Shown here piece by piece: positions 1 to 10,843 of a stretch of 64,000 nt of DNA; within the stretch, counting starts at the first letter, position 1, and every line of letters starts with the position of its first letter. The DNA comes from Clusia tigrina (taxonomy: Eukaryota > Arthropoda > Insecta > Diptera > Clusiidae), in assembly GCA_920105625.2 (NCBI GenBank), contig OV050030.1, positions 412,439,034-412,503,033 of the forward strand, written 5' to 3'. Below the pieces are notes generated by a model. It saw only the letters and a program-made list of their open reading frames with translations, was not told where the DNA came from and searched no databases. Made by a program: the position numbers and the translations under genes.

Positions 1-1147
1 TTTCCGAAACGCCACGTCACTTCAGGTACAGTTCGCAATGAGTACGTGCCGCATACCACCGAATTGAAGCCATATGACCGACCACCTTGGCTTGAGAAAT
101 TGTTTCACTTTCACATCACTCGTATTTCCACCAGTGAATTGTTTCTACCTTGCCATAGAACTTCAAATGAAATCAACAAATTAATAAAGAAGTCAGCTTT
201 GGCGTGTGTGTCCTTTGGCTCAGAATTTCATCGGTTGTCATTTCAGCAATTTAATTGGATTATTTGTTACATTCGCACTTGTAGCTCTTCCGTATATTCG
301 CTTTACTGTGGAGACACTGTTTAGAGAGGTGGGGAAAATGTGGCTATGAAGCTGAGCACGGTTGCCAGTGTTGGAGCATTGTCGATTGTGTTTACCAATC
401 GTGAAGTCAAATGACAAAATAGCCGCTCCTTTGTTCCACACTAATTAAAAATCTACTCCATTGTATCTTTTTGACCTTTTTTATAAGCTTTTAACACCTT
501 TTTTGCCACCGTTTTAGTAACCCTAAATAAATGCTCCAAAGGAAAGTAATTTTCTAATAAATGTTTAAACACAAACACAATTAATCATTGCCAATTCCAA
601 AAGGAGCAGAATAAAAAATTAATAAAAAAAAACTAAAAATTATCAAAAAATTAAAAAATTTTACTTCGAAATATGTCCTAAAATATTACATAAAAGTTCA
701 TAAAATCTGAAGAAATTTATGAAAAAAATATTAAATAACTTTAAACAAGAAAAAAATTAAAACAAACACAAAAAAAAATTTTTAATTATAAGAAGAAAAA
801 ACTTTGTAGAGAAATATTAAAAAATTATATAAAATATATTGAAATATCAGGAAAAAGTTTCTAAATACAAATACAAGAAGTAAAATAACACTTCTCTATA
901 AAAATAAAATTTAAAAGGTTTACTTTGCGTGTAGTACTAAAATTCTTCTCGTAAGGTCTCAATATCACCCCTCAAATATGTTTCGAAAATTTGTTACCCA
1001 GCCCAACCATTTAGTCTTTGAAGCCAACATGACTGCATTATTGATGAATCAAATCCAAATTAGAGACTTCTGTGAATTTAACCCTAGGGAATACGAGTAT
1101 AATGGGTCATCACTTCTATTATTCTAATCTATTATTTAAGAGTACCG
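1..1147. other. intergenic, no gene recognised
   Basis: No gene-like frame. 590-900 is markedly A-rich (AAAAAATTA runs). The GTG-initiated open frame at 46-324 has no recognisable domain. Confidence 0.6.
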
Positions 1148-2420
1148 TACGAGGGTGGGTCAGTAAGTGCCTCAAAATTATAACATATGACGTTGCCACC
1201 TCAAATCCAACAATTTGCTTCGCAAGAAGCATCTTTTATAAGAGTGCACCCAATTTTCTGACTGATCTGTCAAATTGACTTGTTGTGACAGCCATTGGAA
1301 ACAGACACCTACGAGCATTTTCGTGAAAATGGACAGAAGTGAATTTCTTGTCCTCATTAAACACTATTTTTTGCGTGGAAAAACCATCTTGCAAACCAAA
1401 CAAGAGCTTGAAATGTATATGGGGCCTCTTCACCTTCGATTGGAACCATCCACCACTGGTTTACTCACTTTCGGTGCAGTCGTAGCAGCACAAGTCACGT
1501 CACGCCGAATGTTCTGGTCGCACAATTGAGGTCACCACACCGGAAATGGTCGATAAAATCAACGGTATGATATTGGACGATCTGCGAGTGAAGGTGGGCA
1601 AACTTAAAGAGGCTAGAGGATGGATCAGTGATTTCAATTGTGCATAAATATTTGGATTTGAAAAAGCTATCCGCAATGTGGATGCCGCATTTGCTTGATT
1701 GACTTCAAATACAACCGTTTGAAGACTTCAGAGGACTCTTTAGAGATGTTCAATCTCAATCCGAATGAGTTTCTGCCCCGTTTCGTAACCTTGGACGAAA
1801 CATTGATCCATCACAACAGACCAGAGACCAAGGAATAGTCTTGGTGAATCGAAGCCGAAGTGAGCCGAGGTGAGACTGTTGGCCAACAAAATCATATCCG
1901 ACAGTTTTTTGGGAAGCGCTCGGTGTCATTCGTATACATTTCCTGGAAACGGGTTAAACGATCACCGGTACGTATTATGCAGAGTTTCATCGATTCGACG
2001 CCGATTTGAAGCAAAAATTAGCGCATTTGGCGACGAAAAAACTTCTCTTCCACCAGGACCATGTACCGGCGCACAAGTCTGCAGTCGCAAGGGCAAAATT
2101 GCATGATCACGAATTACTCCCTCATCCAGCATATTCGCTAGATTTAGCCCCTGCGACTATTTTCTGTTTCCAAATATGAAGTAATGGCTCGGCAGTAGGC
2201 GATTTGGGCACAATAAAGAGGTCAACGATTAAAGAAACAGTTATGTTGAGGGCCTCGATAATATTAATATAATTATTATTTTCACGGCATCAAAAAATTG
2301 GAGATATATTGGATGAAGTGTATCGAGCTAAAATCAGACTATGTGGAAAAATGAAATGTTTTTTCCTTTTGGCTTGTAGTGTTCCTTATATCAATTTTCA
2401 GGGGACTATTGACCCTCGTT
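1148..2420 (+). mobile_element. degenerate mariner-family transposon
   Basis: A terminal repeat beginning TACGAGGGTGGGTCAGTAAG at 1148 and a damaged inverted copy near 2404-2420 (ACTATTGACCCTCGTT) bound the remnant. Between them, pieces of mariner transposase can be read in several frames: MDRSEFLVLIKHYFLRGKTI (1329 on), EVTTPEMVDKI (1528 on), KKLSAMWMPHLLD, NEFLPRFVTLDETLIHH, KKLLFHQDHVPAHKSAVARA and GIKKLEIYWMKCIELK. Several frameshifts and stops break the gene, and the middle is shortened. The catalytic regions around TLDET and HQDHVPAHKS are still recognisable. Non-autonomous and inactive. Confidence 0.88.
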
Positions 2421-5400
2421 TCGGACACTTTTTAGAAGTTCATCAGTGGTTTTTTCATCGACATTCGACGATTTCTGGACTCTTTTCTTCTTTCTTGTTT
2501 GCCCATCTCTCTCCTCATAAAAAACTAGTTGCACGGAACCCACAAAAATATTTCCCTATAATAAAAGAAAGAATAAAATTGATGGAATTTATAACTGGAG
2601 CTCGGATTTATATGAACGAAAATGAAAAAATTGGACATATAGCCTTAGGGGGAAACTGATTTTTCCCATCAATCATGTTTGAAACTAAAGAGAGGCAAAT
2701 CTGTTTAATGTGGATGAGGCTGAAAATCTTTGTTTATCCGAATATTTTGGCTTATTTCTATGGTGCTATTTTGTAAACTAGAAGAGTAGAGTTTCGTTTC
2801 TTCTTGAAGGATCATTTCGGTCTTTGAAAGTGTTCAAAGATCACAAATTGCTAATAAAATTGCTTTAAAAACTACTACCAAAGCAAACCTTAATCAGGAC
2901 GTATGAGTAACCTGAAATTCACTTCGAGTGAATATCCTTATAAATGGCAAAATATTTAATACAATTCTTTTCATAGATAAAGTTGAAGAATGTATATATT
3001 ATAACAATTAAAAAGCCATGATTTATAGCTATAGAAGCGTACAAGTCTACTCTACCTTTGTATATTCTTTCTACACCTGCCTCTAAAAGCTTTCACAAAG
3101 TTTGAAATGTAATTTCTAAAGGAAACATCGCAGTTTGTCTTGTTTACGGTTGCAATACAAGTAAGAAATATCAAGAAAGGTGTTTGAAAGCAAGTGACCC
3201 AAGTGCACACAAAAAAGTATAACACACAAAGAGGCACCCGTAAAGGACAACAAACAATGCACAACTGTAACAATCCATCTTCTTCAGTGGCGATACACAA
3301 GACATTCAGGAAATGGTGGCAATTTTTGAGAACACATTCCAAAAGAAAAGCGAATTAAAAACAAACTGAAAGTATCAAATAAAATAAAAGAGAGCAAAAG
3401 CGGGATAGAGAGGTGAGAGTGTGAGAACGGAGTCTGCGACAAGCGAGCAAACACAGTTGGCTAAATAGTAACAGAGTTGTGTCCTTAATTTGCTAATGTC
3501 CCTCAAGAGGTCTTATTTTGGGCATGGCAAGGCAATACATATAATAAGAAAAAAAACAAAACAAATACCTTTTTGGAAAATATCCATTGTTGTTCTTTGT
3601 TATGAGGCTCAATATACTTTTTGGTCCGTTATTTCCCACAATCAGAGCAGAGGTTCTGAGTAGGTGAATGATGACAGGTTAAATAAATAAAATAAATATT
3701 TAAACTTTTGAGCAATTATGCAAAATGAAGCATTGGCGCTTTTAATTGCAACACATGAATGAGAATGGCTCTTAAGTGAGCCTAAAACTATGCACCGCAA
3801 AATGTTATTTAATTTAAATTTCTAATTGCGCCACACATGCCAGTCCACCGAAATCGCGCTGAACCACTGCGGGAAAACCACAACAAAAGCAACACAATAA
3901 AAAAACAACATTTAGAAAACAATTTCTATTATTGCGGTTGCAGTCGCAACAGATCAAATTCGCACTCCCATACACATATGCAAATACAAGCTACACACAC
4001 ACACATACAAGAACTGAGATTAAAAATAGCATTTGGGAAAAAAGCCCGAAACAACTCATGCACATGAAAGGCTCAACACTCGCTTGAATGTAATTTCACA
4101 AAAATGAACACTAATAAAACAGCACACCAACACCAATTCTCAAATGCAGCCACACACACATATATGCACTTGGAAAGTGTGCGTTAGTATGTGAGTGAAA
4201 ACCTTTGAAGCAGCAACCAAACTGGCATGGTGTTATGACACTGCCACGCTTAATGGTGTGGTTGGGTTTGGGTCTGCATTCGCAGAGCCACCCAGTAAGA
4301 AAAAGTATGCGAGATGCCCAGTGAATTCAATCATGATTCTGCTTGGTTCGTTGGATAAGAGAGCCACACGAAATATGTTACTCTTTTAAGCACATTAAAG
4401 TGTCATTTAGTTGATGTGTTATAAGTTGAAGGGTTGTGTATTTCAGTCATCAAACACTGATCGAGCAGATGGATTACGGATAAACTTGTAGGTTATTCGC
4501 TCACTTGAAGATTCACACCTCTAAATGCTTGTTTTGGTTCACCTAAGTAACTAACCCACATACAGAATTTTATAAGGAGAGTATTGTCAGTGAATGATGT
4601 ATCATAGTAGCGGTATTGATAGTAGTGTCCACAATTATCTTCTCGCCTCCCGCACGTTATCTAAATCATCGTGGTGACTTCCAAGTTCCATAGTCCTTTT
4701 AACTAAAATACTTCTAAATAATGGTAACGGACTCTACCAAGAAGGACTCCCAAGAAGCTTCTTTTGTGTTGCTAGAGAAAAAAATTAAAAAAAACATTCC
4801 TTCATTTTTATTAAAACTTAAAATGTATTTAATGTAAAAAAGAAAATAAATTATTTTCTAAATTTTTTTTTAAATGAAAATCCTTTCAGTATAATAATAA
4901 ATTATTGTGTAGTAATAATAAATTTTTTGTTTCTCTAATTTCCTAGTTTCATGTTCTCATGCATTGACAAAATACCTGAAACCAGTAATTTGAAAGCGAA
5001 ATTCAACGGTTGCCTTCTTTAAGCCGGACATTAGACTTTTTCATCCACGAAATTATCGATAAGTATATATTGGTGCATTATATATAGATATGAGTAATCC
5101 CTCTGCAATATCGTACTGTGATCACCCCCAACTTCCTAAAAGCATATTTTGAGAAATCATTATAGACACAAAACAAGCAAAACTTTATGGCTGTGATGTT
5201 AGCCACCTGTGATTGCTTGAACGATGCTCAATTGATGATATCATTAAACTTACAACAAAAATGCATTACTAATCAGATGTTATAATAAAATGGTAAAATT
5301 GATTTTCATGAGAAGTCTCGAACTTAATTGTTAAGAGCATCCCTTTTTTTGAGTGCTTCATGATTATTTTTGAGGCACCTGAAAATATGCTGCATAATTT

Positions 5401-7017
5401 ACATAATAAATAAATATAAAATTGATAATAATTGATAGGAAAACTAACAGCATATTTTAAGAGGCTTCAAAAACTCCTCACTCAATAAATAACACTCTTT
5501 TGAACAACAGGAATTTCAGAACTTTTCTTCCTCTTTGGGTAAGTATTTCATACCATGCATGCAATATCTAATTGGGCCTTAGAGTGTCAATTTACGGCTT
5601 CGCTATGGCTGTTTTTCCCGCTGGGTGTGTTTTATTATACTCGTATATGTGTGTTTGTGCGTGTGAATGCGAGTGGCATTATGGTTTCAAATTTGCAGCT
5701 ATGCCTAGAAGTATGCTACTTGTGTTTCACTGATTGTGTACGATCAACAATTCATACGAAAGCTTCGTGTGTGTGTGTGCGACCAGTATGGTTAGTGTAT
5801 GCGAGCAAGGTCTGTGAGTGTTGCCTGGGTATGTGTTTATGGCAGTGTGCGCTCTATAGTAGCAAAAACAACATCAACAACAACAAACATTGCAACAACA
5901 AGCTCGAAAGAAAATAAACACTAAAAATGCCGACGTGCAAACGAACATCAACACCGAGATTTTATTGTGTATGTCGCTTATGTTCTTGTTAAATATTAAT
6001 TAAAATTTTGTGCATGCATGTACCACCACACACATTCATATACACATACACACATACACGTATATGAGGAAATGTAATTGTGTGCTAGTATTGGTAAAAC
6101 AAGGAATATTGTTAGTAGCATTGAAACACATACTCTAACTTGGCAACTGATTTCGTACAGTAAGTTTCAAACTTTTTGCCTCGTGTGTAGGCTTATGTAT
6201 ATGTGTGTGTATGGCTATATGTGTGGGGATGTGTGTATGGATGTGTTTGCGTGTTTGTGTTTCTCTGTTTGTGTTCACTTCCCACCACAATTGTAATCGT
6301 GTTTTACATAATTTTCTCGAGCATTTGTTAAAAAACCACAAATTTATGCTCCGTTGTGACTTTTAAGGAAACTTCACATATTTTGAGGGGAAATAGCGTG
6401 TAAAGTAAATGCGACATGCTGCGGTGTAACTAACTGTTCCGTGTATGATTGTGCTGGCAAAATGGGAGCAACGGGAAAATGTACGTAATTTGTAATTTAT
6501 GCTCTGATTTCTACACTTTAGTTTAATTAGAACAATTGTTAAATAAATGCGTACAAAAGTTTTCTCTATGGAGGCTGCTGAGCAAAGTTTTTCTATTCAC
6601 CCCAATTTGGCGTATGAGAAATAAAAGTATAAGGTGTGATCATTTCATATGCAAATTTCTTATACAATCTTATTGTATTAATAATATAGGCATCATTTGG
6701 TGTCATGTTCGCACTACAAATAAAAGCAAATGTTCTCTGGAGATTTGAGGAGTATCTGCTAGTCCGATACTTACTGATTTGTTATTTACTTAGTCCGCTG
6801 TGAGTTTAATCGGTTATTGGTAGTTGTTTCCAAAGATCGGTATTAGGTGTCAATAATTTGTTTGTGTTGTTGCATACTTTTGGGCTTGTTTTTAAATTTA
6901 TCACAATATCAAAAACAACATTTGAAAATCGCTTGAAGTAAGCTTAACTTCAGAAACAATCAAATTAGCATACACATTTGGAAATAATTGAATTAGAATG
7001 GTGAAAGAAGCACAACT
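2421..7017. other. intergenic, CA/TG-rich, no gene recognised
   Basis: AT-rich sequence with repeated CA/TG tracts (3990-4010, 5770-5800, 6020-6060, 6190-6260). Short ORFs across these are Cys/Val- or His/Thr-rich artefacts. I see no exon-like splice pairs or known domains. Confidence 0.6.
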
Positions 7018-7267
7018 TTTCATTGCCCAATATTATCCCCAATAAATTCCAAATTAATGCGAATGAAACCCCAAACCTAAACATTGTAATGAAACCCCAA
7101 ATGCAGTGTAAATGTTATTCATATACATTTCAAGTATCTTCACAAATAATCCTAATTAATTCCAAACATGTTCCAAATTCAACTCCAAAATATACAAAAT
7201 GCATCCCAAATATATTCGAATTGTGTCTTAAACATAATCCAAATGTTATCCATATTTATTCCCAATG
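7018..7267. repeat. CCAAAT-type satellite, left segment
   Basis: Degenerate repeats of ATTCCAAAT/CCCCAAAT at about 20-25 bp spacing, the same family as the array at 8402-9745. The segment is cut off at 7268 by a Tc1-like insertion. Open reading frames here are translated satellite, not genes. Confidence 0.75.
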
Positions 7268-7269
7268 TA

Positions 7270-8399
7270 CAATCTGTTCCACAAGAGAGAAACGACATTC
7301 ACTTGGAAAGTAGGAAAGATACTTATTTAATTTTTTTTTTATATTCAAATATATATTGAGAACTACGATGTAATTATTCAGAAAACTGTGAAATCGCCTT
7401 CAGTGTCGAGCATAGTGCGAACATGTCAGCATATTCCGTGAAGAGGGAACCCCATATTTTATTGTTCGGCAGAGCTGCTTCAAATTGTATATGGCCCACT
7501 CATTTTCTATAGGGTTGGCATCTGTGGACTGCGATGACACCTTTTTGTTCCTTCCACTCGTGGCAGAGACGCCTTCGATGCTTTGGGTCCTTATCTGCTT
7601 GTGGAATTTTCATCATTTGGTACAAACATCTTCTTGGCTGACTTCAGAACTCCACTCTTTTAAATATATGAATCGTTCCTTAAAATCTTGTGTAAAGAGC
7701 ACCAAAGTCCCAAAACAGTGTTTTCAGAAGCATCAGCAGGCTTTTACAGGGTGTTCGACGGTGCAATGTATAACTTGTTTATTACGGGCTAACCAGGTTT
7801 GCTTCACCGGAAAACGTGCCCAAAATGTCGACTCATCAGTAAGCACAACATTCGACCAATAGCGATTACTGTTTTTTACACTATCACAGGTCCTTCGGTA
7901 TTTTATGTGCTCTACCGAGATGGTAAAACAAAATTAGACCTTTGTCTCATGTAAGCGCTACCTAATTGTGTTGAGCCCCTTCCTATTATGAAAAGTTTGT
8001 CCTTAGCTTCCCGTAGCGGCATTCTGCTCGATCAGCTTCAAAATCAGTTTATCCTGTCGGATAGATGTTGTTCTCCATTTCCGGATGATCATTTACATTT
8101 TTTGCTTCATCGTACTGCTTCTTAATGAAGTATTCTAACTTCTAAACTGTTTTTGCTGCGGCCGCATATGCTCTTTTCGGTCCTTCGGTGAGCGAATAAA
8201 AACACAGACTCACACTGCTTCGCGCATGCGGAACTCATTTAGTCAAACGTACCCTTATAATGAAGTTCGCTGCAATATTCAGCTGATATGACATTGGCGT
8301 CGTAGGCATGTAAACCAATAATTGAAAAGTGCGAAAGGGATATTTATGTGTATACGTTAACTATGAGTTATCGTCGTTTTTCCGTTGTTGAACAGACTG
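7270..8399 (-). mobile_element. degenerate Tc1-like transposon inserted in satellite
   Basis: Left end CAATCTGTTCCACAA (7270) and the right end, read on the minus strand as CAGTCTGTTCAACAA (ending 8399), form imperfect terminal inverted repeats, each flanked by TA (7268-7269, 8400-8401). Satellite sequence continues on both sides. Minus-strand reading gives Tc1-type transposase pieces with frameshifts: SIRQDKLILKLIEQNAAT (helix-turn-helix), NRYWSNVVLTDESTFWARF (first catalytic Asp), FGTLVLFTQDF, and SPDANPIEN-like DANPIENEWAIYNLKQL (last catalytic acid region). About 1.13 kb; inactive. A related end fragment is at about 44850-45057. Confidence 0.85.
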
Positions 8400-8401
8400 T
8401 A

Positions 8402-9745
8402 TGTCAAGCAAATTCCGAATGTATCACAAATGCATACAAATGTACTCCCAATTTATGCCAAATATATATCGAAAGCATTTCACAGGCATATTCCAAATTT
8501 ATCTCATCCAAAATTCAATATAAATAAAATCTAAATTTATACCAAACATATTCCAAAAACATTCCAAAAGCCACCCAAATATATTGCAAATATTTTAAAG
8601 TATATTCTGAATGCAAATATAACCTGAGCCCTTTTCCAGATGCATCCCAAATACTTTCGAAATGCAATCTAATTAAAATGTATACCAAATAAACTGTATA
8701 TGCAACCCAAATATAGTCCAAAAATATCCCAAGCATATTCCAAATGTAACTCAAGCACATTCTAAATACATTCCAAATACATTTAAAAAGCAATCCAAAT
8801 TGTAAGCAAGTTCGAAAGTTGCTCCAAATACTTTTTGATGCAATTCCATATACATCCCAAGCATATTCCATCTAAATTAAATCCAAATAGAATCCATATT
8901 TGCACCAAAAATATATTTCAAATATATTCCAAATGTATGTCAAGCATATTCCAAATGCGACCCAAATTTATTCCATGTTTATCCCCAGAATATTCCATAT
9001 ATAACACAAGAATATTCCATATTCTCAATAAAAATTCGATCCAAATAGAATCCAAATTTGCACCAAATGTATTTTAAATATATTCCAAATGAGTGTCAAG
9101 CATATTCCAAATGCGTCCCAAATATATTCCATGTATATCCCTAGAATATTCCATGTATATCCCTAGAATATTCCATATTCTCAATAAAAATTCGATCCAA
9201 ATAGAATCCAAATTAGCACTAAATGTATTTTAAACATATTCCAAATGAGTGTCAAGCATATTCCAAATGCGTCCCAAATTTATTCCATGTATATCCCTAG
9301 AATATTCCATGTATATCAAAAGAATATTCCATATTCTCAATAAAAATTCGATCCAAATAGAATCCAAATTTGCACCAAATGTATTTTAAATATATTCCAA
9401 ATGAGTGTCAAGCATATTCCAAATGCGTCCCAAATATATTCCAAGTATATCCCTAGAATATTCCATGTATATCAAAAGAATATTCCATATTCTCAATAAA
9501 AATTCGATCCAAATAGAATCCAAATTTGCACCAAATGTACTTTGAATATATTCCAAATATATGCCAAGCATATTTCAAATGCATCCCAAATATATTCCAT
9601 GTATATCCCTAGAATATTCCATATTCTCTATCAAAATTCGATCCAAATAGAATCCAAATTTGCACCAAATGTACTTTGAATATATTCCAAATATCTTCCA
9701 AGCTTATTCCAAATGTCTTCCAAATATACAAATAGTTTCTTTTAA
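8402..9745. repeat. 156-bp higher-order satellite array
   Basis: The array is built from 21-23-bp subunits with an ATTCC(A)AAT core. From about 8865 on it is organised as a higher-order unit: ATTCTCAATAAAAATTCGAT occurs at 9021, 9177, 9333 and 9489, a period of exactly 156 bases, then a variant at 9623 (one subunit lost, 134 bases). An earlier diverged unit begins near 8865, and 8402-8865 is more degenerate. Both strands are open in places because the monomer lacks stops. Confidence 0.9.
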
Positions 9746-10843
9746 ATGATTGCCAAGCAAAATAAACTGTGTATATTTAATATTGATGTAAAAAAGAACA
9801 GTTATATTTATTGTAGCGCCTAAAAATAGACAACAATGACAATAAAAAAGTGTTTATCTCATAGTTCCCAGTTCAGCTTTCTTGACATTTTTGCATTTAA
9901 TGTGTTCTGAACGGCATCTGAAGGACAATTTCCATGATACTCACTTTGATTGGGTGTCATTTCGTGGCCATCATTTAAAACACAGTTTCACAATTTTTAT
10001 GTTTTTAAAAAAGTTTTTATGTTTATTACTTATAAATAAATATTTCGTTAATGCTCGTTCAACTTAAATGCTATAAAAGTAAATTAATTGTTGTAGTGTT
10101 TAATGATATGCTTAATTAATAAATACATACATATGATATATGAATATAAATAAAAAAAAAAAGATTTCTTTCTTTTCCAAATTAATTTAAATATTCCATG
10201 TTAAATAAAAAGTGAGCAGTTAAGGGGAAAATAAATTTCATTGATTTATAAATGGAATTTTATATTGAAACAGAAAAATTTCACTTGCAAAATTGGGGGT
10301 AGAACCAAACATAAATGAACACATAGACCCAAAGTTTAGTTAAAGTGTGTGAGGAGGAGGCAAGTGGGTGGGGATTATGTGGTATGTGTTTGAATAATTG
10401 ACAGCTCATATGCTATGCATCAATCTTGAATCACTAAAAAAATGCAACGAAATTCATACAAAAAAAAAGAATTTATTATTTCAATTCAAACAGATTGGAT
10501 TGAAACGTGATTCGTGATTAAGGCCCAGCAATTGTGTGGTTTTAATATATGAGTAGCATAAATCAATTAAAATTTAAATTATTGTAGCTCTTAAATAACT
10601 AAAAAATTCACTAAAATGTTTGTAACGTTGCAATTTTGTTCGACTTTGTCCGTAGCCGCATAACAACTTTCCCCATTTCTGCTTCATTCTATTCTCCTCT
10701 TGAACAAAGTTGCTACTTGGGCTCAACTTACACAAATAATAAACGAACACGCTTCCAAATGCTTTTTTCTGTAGAGAATATATAAATACAAATACAAAGT
10801 CTGCTGAACTTCAGTGTCCGCTTCAGTTCGTGGTTCGGGGCTT
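9746..10843. other. 3' flank of the serpin gene
   Basis: From the end of the satellite to the serpin stop codon. It holds the serpin 3' UTR (upper part) and a candidate polyadenylation hexamer. Nothing else is recognised. Confidence 0.55.
10472..10477 (-). terminator. candidate polyadenylation signal of the serpin gene
   Basis: AATAAA on the minus strand, about 370 bases past the stop codon. It is the first hexamer I noticed downstream of the serpin CDS; no cleavage-site evidence exists. Confidence 0.25.

Noticed and set aside
7485..7862. 125-codon plus-strand ORF
   Set aside because: Antisense of the Tc1-like transposase remnant.
8515..9571. ORFs of 60-118 codons on both strands rich in Tyr/Ile/Trp
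   Set aside because: Translated satellite monomers that happen to lack stop codons.
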